Part shown: piece by piece, positions 34,155 through 42,758 of the stretch
How positions within the stretch are numbered: position 1 is the first letter of the stretch
Layout: each line of letters starts with the position of its first letter
From: Salegentibacter sp. Hel_I_6
GTDB lineage: Bacteria; Bacteroidota; Bacteroidia; Flavobacteriales; Flavobacteriaceae
Reading direction: 5' to 3'
Assembly: GCF_000745315.1 (NCBI RefSeq)
Contig: NZ_JQNQ01000001.1
Span: forward strand, 2,480,001-2,544,000
Length of the DNA stretch: 64,000 nt
Made by a program: the position numbers and the translations under genes
The notes under the pieces: generated by a model
Database searches by the model: none
The model's input: the letters and a program-made list of their open reading frames with translations, nothing else
Told to the model about the DNA's origin: nothing

Positions 34155-34739
34155 TTATTTAGAAAATGTTGATTTGAATTTAATAGTAAGTTCTTCTCCT
34201 GTGGTAATTGTTCCAAACATTGCAGTTGGAGGATCAATTTTATAATCTTTCATATTAAGGTTTTCCTCGCCATTAATTTCCAGTTTATCGCCATTAAGTT
34301 TTGCAGTAAACGCTACCGGAACTTGTTTAGTAACTCCTGAAATTTTTAAAGTTGCCAGGCCATTTATTTTATATGAACTTCCATTGGCTTCAATTTTTTT
34401 AACTTCATCCAGCTTAAATTCTATATTTTTATGATCGCCGGTTTTAAGTGCCTTATATGCATTTTTGTCCATTCCGCTTTTTCCGCTTTCTAAACTTTCA
34501 GCAGGAACAGTTACTTGTAGTTTGGAGATTCCGGTAAGTTTTCCATCTTCTGTAGTAATTGTAGCCCCTCCTTGTTTGGAAGTTGCCTTCATTTCCCAGT
34601 CATGAATATTGGAAGTTCCTTCTATAATAATTTCAGAAGAATTATCCATTCTGTAATTCTGGCCAAACATAGTGCCTGCAGTTAGCAGTATAAAAAATAC
34701 ACCAGTAAGTATTACTTGATATGATTTTAAGACTTTCAT
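34155..34739 (-). CDS. YceI-family periplasmic protein, operon leader
   Basis: A 194-residue exported protein: signal peptide to about residue 26 (TAGTMFGQ), then the YceI barrel (EIIIEGTSNIHDWEMKA, LESGKSGMDKNAYKALKTGDHKNIEFKL, KIDPPTAMFGTITTGEELTIKFK). It is the first gene of a two-gene unit with the porin; a second, diverged YceI copy lies beyond the porin. Regulation: CRP-type dyad 54 bases upstream of the ATG. The protein presumably binds a hydrophobic ligand in the periplasm; no partner is known. Confidence 0.9.
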   Translation of the reverse strand: MKVLKSYQVILTGVFFILLTAGTMFGQNYRMDNSSEIIIEGTSNIHDWEMKATSKQGGATITTEDGKLTGISKLQVTVPAESLESGKSGMDKNAYKALKTGDHKNIEFKLDEVKKIEANGSSYKINGLATLKISGVTKQVPVAFTAKLNGDKLEINGEENLNMKDYKIDPPTAMFGTITTGEELTIKFKSTFSK

Positions 34740-34763
34740 GATATTAGGTTTTTAAGTTTGGTA

Positions 34764-34808
34764 CAAAGTTGGGGTAGAAATGCAGCAGAATTTATGACGA
34801 GAGTCAGG
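34764..34808 (-). promoter_or_regulatory. CRP/FNR-type operator and -7 box of the yceI-porin unit
   Basis: Read on the minus strand: CCTGA-ctctcg-TCATA (34808-34793), 21 bases, then -7-like CAACTTTG (34771-34764; one mismatch). No -33 TTTG. The dyad shares TGACTCT-x2-TCATA with the site at 32083 and CCTGA...TCATA with the site at 29583. Confidence 0.75.
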
Positions 34809-34996
34809 TTTGGGGATATTTAATTTATGGTGTATTATAAATAATAACACGCTAAACTATAATATTATCAGGTAGTTACGAAAACTAAAACGTTTGCGAT
34901 ATCTAATATTTTATGCTTAGAAAATCGCAAAAGTGAAGTGAGAATTATTCTGAAATAATTCTTTTTCTGAAGAAAAAATGAAATCCGGAATGCTTT

Positions 34997-35875
34997 TTAG
35001 TAGTAAAGCTCGTCGGTTTTTAGGTTTAGAAACCTTGAGGTGGCGAAAAATGTGCTTAACCAGGTAATAAGAATTCCCATAATAAAAACTCCTAAGAATA
35101 GGCCTGCAAGTAGTTTTACATCTGAAGTTAAACTTAGCTGAGGAAAACTGCTGTTGAGGTAGTAGAGTGCGCCCGCCATTCCAATAAGAGCGATAATAGC
35201 ACCAATTATTCCTAATTTTACACTTTGCCAGATAAATGGCCTGCGAATAAAGCCTTTGGTGGCGCCAACCATTTGCATTGTCTTTATAATAAAGCGTTTA
35301 GAATAAACCGAAAGTCTAATAGAGCTGTTTATCAATAATACTGCGATAAACGTGAAGACCCCGCTGGCAATAAGCACCCAAAAACTAATTTTCTTTACAT
35401 TTTCGTTTAAGAGCGCAATAAGCGGTTTGTCGTAAACTACCTCATCTACAAAGTTTTTAGAAGTAAGCTCGGCTGCGATCTCATCTACCTGCTCCCCAGA
35501 AACAAAATCGGCATTCATATAAACATCTATAGAATTCTGTAAGGGATTATAGCCTAAGAACTCCATGAAATCTTCACCTATTTCTTTACTATGTTCTTCG
35601 GCAGCCTGCTCTTTAGAAACGTATGTAGAAGACTTGGTATATTCTGCCATCGCCAGGCTTTTCTTAAGTTGTTCTATTTCTACTTCTTTGGCGGTATCTT
35701 TTAAATACACCGTAAGGGCGATTTGTTCTTTAAAATGATCGGCTACTTTTTTGGTGTTTAAAACCAGCAATCCCAGCATCCCCAATAAAAAAAGTACTAA
35801 AGCAATACTAATCACTACCGAAAAATAAGACGAAATTAAACGGCGTCTCTGGTACTTTTCAAAAGATGTGCTCAT
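34997..35875 (-). CDS. ftsX: Cell-division ABC-transporter-like permease FtsX
   Basis: A 292-residue FtsX. A cytoplasmic N-terminus (FEKYQRRRLISSYFSVV) leads into TM1 (ISIALVLFLLGMLGLLVLNT), a large periplasmic domain (about 45-165, EQIALTVYLKDTAKEVEIEQLK ... NFVDEVVYDKP), then three TMs near 170-285 with the coupling-region sequence RFIIKTMQMVGATKGFIRRPFIW. With FtsE it controls peptidoglycan hydrolases at the septum; ftsE is not in this window. Confidence 0.92.
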   Translation of the reverse strand: MSTSFEKYQRRRLISSYFSVVISIALVLFLLGMLGLLVLNTKKVADHFKEQIALTVYLKDTAKEVEIEQLKKSLAMAEYTKSSTYVSKEQAAEEHSKEIGEDFMEFLGYNPLQNSIDVYMNADFVSGEQVDEIAAELTSKNFVDEVVYDKPLIALLNENVKKISFWVLIASGVFTFIAVLLINSSIRLSVYSKRFIIKTMQMVGATKGFIRRPFIWQSVKLGIIGAIIALIGMAGALYYLNSSFPQLSLTSDVKLLAGLFLGVFIMGILITWLSTFFATSRFLNLKTDELYY

Positions 35876-36015
35876 AGGTGACCTTAGATTTTGTGTAAAA
35901 ATATAAAAGTTAAGCGTTCAATTTCTTTAAAACGTTTAAAGTTTAAAAAAATTAGCAAAGTCTTAAATTTTTTATTCAGGAATGAGAAACGACTATAAGG
36001 TAACTGCGAAAATTA

Positions 36016-36050
36016 TTCGTCAAGCTGAACTTGTTTCAGCTTCTAATATG
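36016..36050. repeat. Family B dispersed repeat
   Basis: TTCGTCAAGCTGAAC-T-TGTTTCAGCTTCTA matches the unit at 2631 for about 30 bases with one difference. It lies in the ftsX-panE intergenic region, which otherwise shows nothing I can identify. Confidence 0.65.
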
Positions 36051-36125
36051 TTCATTAACTTAGATGCAGAAAATATGTTTAGAGTTTAAAGATATTTCTA
36101 ATTTCATGTTGAAAAGCAGAATACT

Positions 36126-37052
36126 ATGAAAATACTAATCTTCGGAATTGGTGGTGTAGGTGGTTATTTTGGCGGGAAACTAGCCCACGCTGGATTTAAT
36201 GTTTCTATGATCGCACGCGGAAAGCACTTGGAAGCAATCAAAGAAAACGGACTTGAAGTTGAAAGCATCAACGGGAATTTCACTGTAAAACCCAAACTCG
36301 CTACCGATAATTTAGCTGAAGTTCCTACTCCAGATCTAGTGATTTTAGGTATAAAATCCTGGCAAATTCCTCAAGTTGCCAGTCAACTAAAACCGTTCAT
36401 TTCAGCTGAAACTATGATCTTGCCTTTGCAAAACGGGGCCAATAATGTTGAAAAGCTGTTAGAGAGTTTTCCGAAGAAAAATATACTCGCCGGGCTTTGC
36501 CATATCGTGAGTTTCGTAGAAAAACCCGGAAAAATTAAGCACGTGTCCTTTGAACCCAGAATCACTTTTGGAGAAATAGACAATTCAAATTCAGAAAGAG
36601 TTCAGCAGCTAAAATCGGTGTTTGATAAAGCTGGGATCACTAATTTTAATCCTAAGAATATTCAATTGGAAATCTGGAAGAAATTTTTATATATCGCAAC
36701 TGTTAGCGGGCTTGGCGGGTTAACTAGAGTTTCTATAGATAAAATTAGGGAAAGTGAGTATTTATATGATCTACTGCAAAAAACTGCGCAGGAAATTAAA
36801 TTATTAGCCAACGCAAAGGGAGTGCCGTTGGCAGAAGAACATCTGGAAAAGACATTTGAACTTATTCAAAATCAACCGCCGGGAACTACCGCTTCTACAC
36901 AACGCGATATTATGGCTGGTAGGCCTTCAGAATTAGAAAATTTTAACGGATTTATTGTAAAAGAAGCTGAGAAATTGGGCATTGCAACACCCGTAAATAA
37001 AATGATTTACGAGTGTTTAATGCCTATGGAAATAGCGGCGAGGAATTCTTAA
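36126..37052 (+). CDS. panE: 2-dehydropantoate 2-reductase family protein
   Basis: A 308-residue NADP-dependent ketopantoate reductase, the pantothenate/CoA pathway step giving pantoate. The N-terminal Rossmann motif is GIGGVGGYFGGKLAHAG; LPLQNGANNVEKL, the KNILAGLCHIVSF block and EIWKKFLYIATVSGLGGLTR (catalytic Lys region) fit PanE/ApbA. The C-terminal signature STQRDIMAGRPSELENFNG is strong. Its stop overlaps the convergent GH31 gene by four bases. Other ApbA-family dehydrogenases have similar sequences, so substrate assignment is likely rather than certain. Confidence 0.85.
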   Translation: MKILIFGIGGVGGYFGGKLAHAGFNVSMIARGKHLEAIKENGLEVESINGNFTVKPKLATDNLAEVPTPDLVILGIKSWQIPQVASQLKPFISAETMILPLQNGANNVEKLLESFPKKNILAGLCHIVSFVEKPGKIKHVSFEPRITFGEIDNSNSERVQQLKSVFDKAGITNFNPKNIQLEIWKKFLYIATVSGLGGLTRVSIDKIRESEYLYDLLQKTAQEIKLLANAKGVPLAEEHLEKTFELIQNQPPGTTASTQRDIMAGRPSELENFNGFIVKEAEKLGIATPVNKMIYECLMPMEIAARNS

Positions 37053-39463
37053 TTATTTCCGTTCTCTGCGCTTAGATCTATCATCGAGAAGTTTTCTTCA
37101 ATAATCATCGTGAGGCAACCATTAATTTGAAGGTGCTCCAAAGATTTTGTTTCATTATCTAATTGAATCTTTTTGATCTCAAATGGTAATCCGTGAATTT
37201 GTAATTTAAACTGCTTACAATCTGAGGCGAAAGTTCCTTCTTTATGCTGCTGTATTACCAGTTGATTTTTTCTACCGGTAAGTTTAAAGCTTCTCAAACA
37301 GAAACGCCCTTTAGTATAGTCGTAGCCATCTTGTGCATCCTCAAAGAACTGTGAATCTTCTTTTCCATTTTTATAATAAATATCCAAAACAACTTCTTCT
37401 ATCTTTTTTTCTCCCACATATTGTTGAACCGGGTATTTTGGAATAATCGCACCTTCTTTGATAAATACGGGCATACTTTCTATATCTGCATCTACCCACA
37501 TTTCTTTGCCGCCTTTTACGAGTTCATCGGTCCAGTAATTATACCATCCGCCTCTTGGTACATACATTCTTCTTCCTTTAGCATTAGGTTCTAAAACCGG
37601 ACAGGCAAGGATACTATCACCAAAAATAAATTCGTCTATTCGGTAATGCGTGTTCACATCTTCCTGGTCAAACATCACTAAAGATTTTACCATAGGCACA
37701 CCTTTTTCTGTATAATCCCAGAATGCTGTATAAAGATATGGTAGCAACTGATAGCGTAATTCAATAAATTTCCGAACAATATCGGTAATATCTTCATCAA
37801 ATGTCCAGGGTTCCTGATCTCCGTGATCCCCGGAAGAATGAACCCTAAAGAAAGGATGAAAAGTTGCTAATTGAATCCATCTGGCAAATAATTCCCCGTG
37901 AGGTTGCTCGGCAAAACCACCGATGTCACTTCCGGCAAATGAAAAACCAGACATAGCAAGGCGCTGAACCTGCACATTAGCAATCCATAAATGCTCCCAG
38001 TTTGCAATATTGTCTCCGGTCCAGGTTGAGGTATAGCGTTGTGTTCCCGAATAGGCTGCGCGTGTAATTACAAATGGACGTTTAGGATGTGAAAATTTCT
38101 TTACGCCTTCGTAGGTAGCTCTTGCCATTTGCATTCCGTAGATATTGTGAGCTTTTCTATGGCTACAGGGATTTCCGTCGTAATCGTGTCTCACATCGTG
38201 AGGAAAGGTTTTATTAGGGACTTCCATCACTGCGGGCTCGTTCATATCGTTCCAAATACCTTTTACACCTATATCTTCAATTATTTCTTTAAATAAACCA
38301 GACCACCATTCCCTAACTTCTGGTTTTGTGAAATCGGGGAAGTAACATTCCCCTGGCCAAACTTTTCCTTTTATATAAGGACCATCGGCACGTTTACAGA
38401 AATAATCATTTTCCAAACCTTCCTTATAAACCCAATAGTTTTTATCAATTTTAATCCCCGGATCTATAATTGCCACGGTTTTAAACCCATCTTCTTCCAG
38501 TTCTTTCACCATTCGCTTAGGATCTGGGAAATACTCTTTGTTCCAGGTAAAGCACCTGAAACCTTCCATATAATCTATGTCAAGGTAAATGGCATCACAG
38601 GGAATTTGTAGTTCTCTAAATTTAGATGTGATTGCTTTTACCTTGCTTTCTGGGTAATAACTCCATTTACACTGGTGAAATCCTAAAGCCCAAAGTGGTG
38701 GTAGATCTGGTTTTCCAGTAAGATCGGTGTAATATTCAACAACATCGGTCATTTTTGGGCCGTAGATAAAATAATAGTTCATCTCACCGCCCTGGGCCCA
38801 AAAACTGGTTACAAACCTTCTTTCCTGTGCAAAATCGAAATAAGATCTAAAGGTGTTGTCAAAGAAAATTCCGTAGGCTTTATTGTTGTGAAGCCCCGTG
38901 TAAAATGGAATGGTTTTATAAATAGGGTCGGTTTCTTTTCCATAGGCATAAGAATCGGTTACCCAGTTTTCAAAGCGTTTTCCTTTTAAATTTAAATGTC
39001 CCGGTTTATCGCCCAGGCCAAAATAGCTTTCTCCATCGTGAGAAACCTTGCTCATTTTTACGATGTCGCCACCAAATTCATAACTCTCTTCCCAGTGGAA
39101 ACCAAGTTCATCCTGGTTTATTAAGCTGCCATCTGCCTTATCATAAATCTTGATGAGTAAACCTTTTTTGGAAACCTCACATATAATTTTGGAAGTTGTG
39201 ATACTATAACAATCTTCTTTTTCCTCAATATCTAATTGGTTGTAACCAATACTTGCATATTTGGTAATCGCATAAGAAAAATCGTTGGCGAACATACCTG
39301 TAGTTGAATATCTAAAACGCAGCAAGCCGTCTCTAAGGATTGTGATTTGCAAAGCCACGTCATTTTCTGTGGTAAAATATAAAGAATCAACATCTTTGCT
39401 GAAGGAAATTACGTTAGAAGGAAATGCATTTCCCTTTTGTTCTAACTCGGTATTTGTGATCAT
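37049..39463 (-). CDS. Glycoside hydrolase family 31 (alpha-glucosidase type)
   Basis: 804 residues, no signal peptide, so cytoplasmic. The GH31 hallmarks are clear: SYFGLGDKPGHLNLKG, PPLWALGFHQCKWSYYPESKV, CDAIYLDIDYMEGFRCFTW, the nucleophile motif GIWNDMNEPAV (Asp), and RPFVITRAAYSGTQRYTSTWTGDN, with the acid/base region after FAGSDIGGF. It lies 112 bases downstream of glgB in the same direction as the glycogen genes, so trimming of maltodextrins or glycogen is the expected role. Other GH31 activities (xylosidase, transglycosylase) cannot be excluded from sequence alone. Confidence 0.92.
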   Translation of the reverse strand: MITNTELEQKGNAFPSNVISFSKDVDSLYFTTENDVALQITILRDGLLRFRYSTTGMFANDFSYAITKYASIGYNQLDIEEKEDCYSITTSKIICEVSKKGLLIKIYDKADGSLINQDELGFHWEESYEFGGDIVKMSKVSHDGESYFGLGDKPGHLNLKGKRFENWVTDSYAYGKETDPIYKTIPFYTGLHNNKAYGIFFDNTFRSYFDFAQERRFVTSFWAQGGEMNYYFIYGPKMTDVVEYYTDLTGKPDLPPLWALGFHQCKWSYYPESKVKAITSKFRELQIPCDAIYLDIDYMEGFRCFTWNKEYFPDPKRMVKELEEDGFKTVAIIDPGIKIDKNYWVYKEGLENDYFCKRADGPYIKGKVWPGECYFPDFTKPEVREWWSGLFKEIIEDIGVKGIWNDMNEPAVMEVPNKTFPHDVRHDYDGNPCSHRKAHNIYGMQMARATYEGVKKFSHPKRPFVITRAAYSGTQRYTSTWTGDNIANWEHLWIANVQVQRLAMSGFSFAGSDIGGFAEQPHGELFARWIQLATFHPFFRVHSSGDHGDQEPWTFDEDITDIVRKFIELRYQLLPYLYTAFWDYTEKGVPMVKSLVMFDQEDVNTHYRIDEFIFGDSILACPVLEPNAKGRRMYVPRGGWYNYWTDELVKGGKEMWVDADIESMPVFIKEGAIIPKYPVQQYVGEKKIEEVVLDIYYKNGKEDSQFFEDAQDGYDYTKGRFCLRSFKLTGRKNQLVIQQHKEGTFASDCKQFKLQIHGLPFEIKKIQLDNETKSLEHLQINGCLTMIIEENFSMIDLSAENGNN

Positions 39464-39575
39464 ATTATATAATGAATTTCTAAGCGATAAAAGAACTGAA
39501 TACTTTTCATATATAAGTTAATATTCACATTTTATTTATAAGCGTTTATTAACTATATCGTTGTTGTTCATTTAA

Positions 39576-41486
39576 TTAAGTTGAATACTTAAAAGCTAGC
39601 ATCGCTAAAGGTGGTATATCTATTACTGCTGAATATTTCCTGGAATGCCAGGTTTTGGTAGAAGTTTTAGCGCTTTTGTTTGTATAATTTCCACTGCCGT
39701 AGAATTGCGTTTTATCGCTATTAAAAACTTCTCTTAGTATTCCTGATTCAGATAAGCCAATTCGATAATTTTCTCGCGGAATTGGAGTAAGATTACATAC
39801 AATAATTAAATTGTCTTTTGGCTCATTTCCTTTTCTGATAAAGCTTATCACCGAATTTTCAGCATCGCTGTAATCTATCCATTCAAAACCTTCGGGTACA
39901 AATTGTTTTTCATATAAAGCCGGCTGGGACTTATAGAATTCATTTAAAGATTTTATCAATTCCTGAACCCCTTTATGGGAGTCGTATTCTAACAAATGCC
40001 AGTCTAAACTATTCTGAAAATCCCATTCTTCACTTTGCCCAAATTCACAACCCTGAAACAATAATTTAGTTCCCGGGTGCATAAACATATAGCTATAAAG
40101 CAGGCGTAAATTAGCAAAGCGTTGCCAATCATCTCCCGGCATTCTTCCTAAAATCGAACGTTTTCCATACACTACTTCATCGTGAGAAAGCGGTAACATA
40201 AAATTTTCGGTAAACGTATAAGTAAGGGAGAAAGTGATGTTATTTTGGTGATGTTTTCGGTAAATGGGTTCTTTAGAAAAATATTGAAGGGTGTCGTGCA
40301 TCCAGCCCATCATCCATTTCATCCCAAAACCAAGTCCGCCTAAGAATACTGGTTTTGAAACTCCGCTGTAGGCAGTAGATTCTTCAGCAATGGTTTGTAC
40401 ATCAGGAAAAGAGGCATAAACTTCTTTGTTGAGTTCTTCTAAAAATGAGATTGCTTCCAGGTTCTTATTTCCACCGAATTCATTGGGTTCCCATTCGCCG
40501 TCTTCACGGGAATAATCCAGGTAAAGAATAGAAGCCACGGCATCTACCCGAAGCCCGTCAATATGAAAATGTTCTAACCAATAGATTGCGTTGCTAATTA
40601 AAAAAGCTCTTACCTCGTTGCGGTTATAATTAAAGATCAAACTTTTCCAATCGGGGTGATAACCTCTTTTTGGATCGGGATGTTCGTAAAGATGTGTTCC
40701 ATCAAAATAACCCAGCCCGTGGCTGTCTTCAGGAAAATGGGAGGGTACCCAATCTAAGATTACTCCAATATCATTTTCGTGAAGTTTATCTACTAAAAAT
40801 TTGAATTCATCTGGATAACCAAATCGGGCGGTTGGCGCAAAATATCCTGTGATTTGATAACCCCAACTGGGGTTGTAAGGATATTCCATTATGGGCATAA
40901 ATTCAACGTGGGTAAAGCCCATTTCTTTAACATAAGAAACCAGCTCAGTAGCTAGCTCATAATAAGAAAGCGAGCGGTTTTCTTCAGTTTTTTTCTTCCA
41001 GGAAGATAAATGTACTTCGTAAACCGAATAAGGAGCATCTAATGAATTATTCTTTTTCCGTTTTTGCAACCAGGATTTATCTTTCCATTTATAATCATCT
41101 TCCCAAACTACTGAAGCCGTATTTGGCGGATGTTCACAGCGCCGGCCATAAGGATCGGCTTTTTCGGTAATGATGCTATTATGATTACTATGAATTTTAT
41201 ATTTATATAAATTCCCTTTTTCAACATTTGGGATAAAACCTTCCCAAATCCCGCTGCCGTCCCAACGCACATTTAATTGATGCTCGCCATCCTTCCAGTA
41301 ATTAAAATCCCCAACTACCGATACCTGTTTAGCGCCTGGAGCCCAAACGGCAAAATAGGTCCCTTTAGCCTCATTTAAAATGATAGGGTGGGAGCCGAAC
41401 TTCTCGTAAAGCCGGTAATGTTTCCCTGATTTAAATAAATTAATGTCAAATTCAGAAAACAGGCTGTGCGTTTTAACTTCTGTCAT
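39576..41486 (-). CDS. glgB: 1,4-alpha-glucan branching enzyme
   Basis: A 636-residue GH13 enzyme that introduces alpha-1,6 branches into glycogen. CBM48/N-terminal domain about 20-120 (YFAVWAPGAKQVSVVGDFNYW), then the (beta/alpha)8 barrel with DWVPSHFP, GLRVDAVASILYLDYSR (nucleophile Asp), IAEESTAYSGVSKP (acid/base Glu) and LPLSHDEVVYGKRS (third carboxylate). The length fits short GlgB forms with a single N-terminal carbohydrate-binding module. The stop of glgC is one base away, so the genes are coupled. Confidence 0.96.
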   Translation of the reverse strand: MTEVKTHSLFSEFDINLFKSGKHYRLYEKFGSHPIILNEAKGTYFAVWAPGAKQVSVVGDFNYWKDGEHQLNVRWDGSGIWEGFIPNVEKGNLYKYKIHSNHNSIITEKADPYGRRCEHPPNTASVVWEDDYKWKDKSWLQKRKKNNSLDAPYSVYEVHLSSWKKKTEENRSLSYYELATELVSYVKEMGFTHVEFMPIMEYPYNPSWGYQITGYFAPTARFGYPDEFKFLVDKLHENDIGVILDWVPSHFPEDSHGLGYFDGTHLYEHPDPKRGYHPDWKSLIFNYNRNEVRAFLISNAIYWLEHFHIDGLRVDAVASILYLDYSREDGEWEPNEFGGNKNLEAISFLEELNKEVYASFPDVQTIAEESTAYSGVSKPVFLGGLGFGMKWMMGWMHDTLQYFSKEPIYRKHHQNNITFSLTYTFTENFMLPLSHDEVVYGKRSILGRMPGDDWQRFANLRLLYSYMFMHPGTKLLFQGCEFGQSEEWDFQNSLDWHLLEYDSHKGVQELIKSLNEFYKSQPALYEKQFVPEGFEWIDYSDAENSVISFIRKGNEPKDNLIIVCNLTPIPRENYRIGLSESGILREVFNSDKTQFYGSGNYTNKSAKTSTKTWHSRKYSAVIDIPPLAMLAFKYST

Positions 41487-41487
41487 A

Positions 41488-42756
41488 TTATCCTATTGTG
41501 GTTCCAGGTGGTAGTATGGCTTCTTTTTTAAGCACTACAATTCCTTCTTTTATTACGTATGCATCGGTTTCTGTATCTTCTAAATGCGATCCGCCGTTTA
41601 TGGTGGTATTGTCACCAATCCTGCAATTCTTATCTATTATGGCATTTTGTATGTTACAGTTTTCACCTATACCGGCAAGGATATCAATCTTTTTTTGTTC
41701 AATTTCATCTAAAGATTCATAAAAGTCGGTTCCCATCATATAACAGTTCTTTATTACTGAACCTTTACCAATTCTAGACCTCACACCAATTACCGAAGAT
41801 TCAATTTTATCAGCATGTATAATACAACCTTCGGCTATAACTGCTTTTTTTAGTTTGGTTCCCGAAATTTTAGAGGTTGGAAGAATTCTGGCTCGTGTAT
41901 AAACCCTATTTTCCATATCGTAAAGATTGAATTTCGGAATATCTTCGGTTAAACCAATATTGGCCTCGAAAAATGATTCTATATTTCCAATATCGGTCCA
42001 GTAACCCTCAAATTGATAACCGCAAACTTTTTTATTTCCTATAGCCTGCGGAATGATCTCTTTACCAAAATCTACCGTTTTGGGATCGTCCATTAATGTT
42101 TCCAACAATTTTCTATTAAAAACATAAATCCCCATAGAACCCAGGTAATTTCTGCCTTCCGCTTCCATTTCGGGACCTACAGGTGAGGTCCAGTCAGGTA
42201 AAAGTTCAGATTTCGGTTTTTCGATAAACGAGGTAATATTATTATCCTTATCGGTTTTCATAATCCCAAAGCTTGGTGCCTCTTTCGCATTTACAGGTAC
42301 GGTTCCAATAGTAATATCGGCGCCGGTATCAATATGTTGTTGAACCATAAGATTGTAATCCATATGATATAATTGATCTCCTGAAAGGATTAAAAAATAA
42401 TCAAATTTGTGCTTCCTAAAATGATGCATTCCCTGTCTAACCGCATCTGCTGTGCCCTGGTACCAGGTTTTATTATTTGGAGTTTGTTCTGCGGCCAAAA
42501 CGTCTACAAAAGCCGAACTAAAAAAGCTAAAGTGAAACGTGTTCTTGATATGTTTGTTTAGCGACGCCGAATTAAACTGCGTCAAAACATACATTCTTTT
42601 AATGTTAGAATTAATACAGTTTGAAATTGGAATATCTACCAGCCGATATTTACCCGCGATAGGAACTGCAGGCTTAGACCTGCTTTCTGTTAATGGATGT
42701 AGCCTGGTACCCTGACCGCCTCCAAGAATTACCGATAATACTTTGTCGTTTAACAT
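41488..42756 (-). CDS. glgC: Glucose-1-phosphate adenylyltransferase
   Basis: A 422-residue enzyme making ADP-glucose, the committed step of glycogen synthesis. GGGQGTRLHPLTESRSKPAVPIAGKYRLVDIPISNCINS at the start (nucleotide-binding loop and allosteric-region Lys), FLILSGDQLYHMDY (sugar-nucleotide/Mg Asp), and FIEKPKSELLPDWT follow the family. The C-terminal third is a left-handed beta-helix with hexapeptide repeats (IIHADKIESSVIGVRSRIGKGSVI). Two bases separate it from glgA. Confidence 0.96.
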   Translation of the reverse strand: MLNDKVLSVILGGGQGTRLHPLTESRSKPAVPIAGKYRLVDIPISNCINSNIKRMYVLTQFNSASLNKHIKNTFHFSFFSSAFVDVLAAEQTPNNKTWYQGTADAVRQGMHHFRKHKFDYFLILSGDQLYHMDYNLMVQQHIDTGADITIGTVPVNAKEAPSFGIMKTDKDNNITSFIEKPKSELLPDWTSPVGPEMEAEGRNYLGSMGIYVFNRKLLETLMDDPKTVDFGKEIIPQAIGNKKVCGYQFEGYWTDIGNIESFFEANIGLTEDIPKFNLYDMENRVYTRARILPTSKISGTKLKKAVIAEGCIIHADKIESSVIGVRSRIGKGSVIKNCYMMGTDFYESLDEIEQKKIDILAGIGENCNIQNAIIDKNCRIGDNTTINGGSHLEDTETDAYVIKEGIVVLKKEAILPPGTTIG

Positions 42757-42758
42757 GT

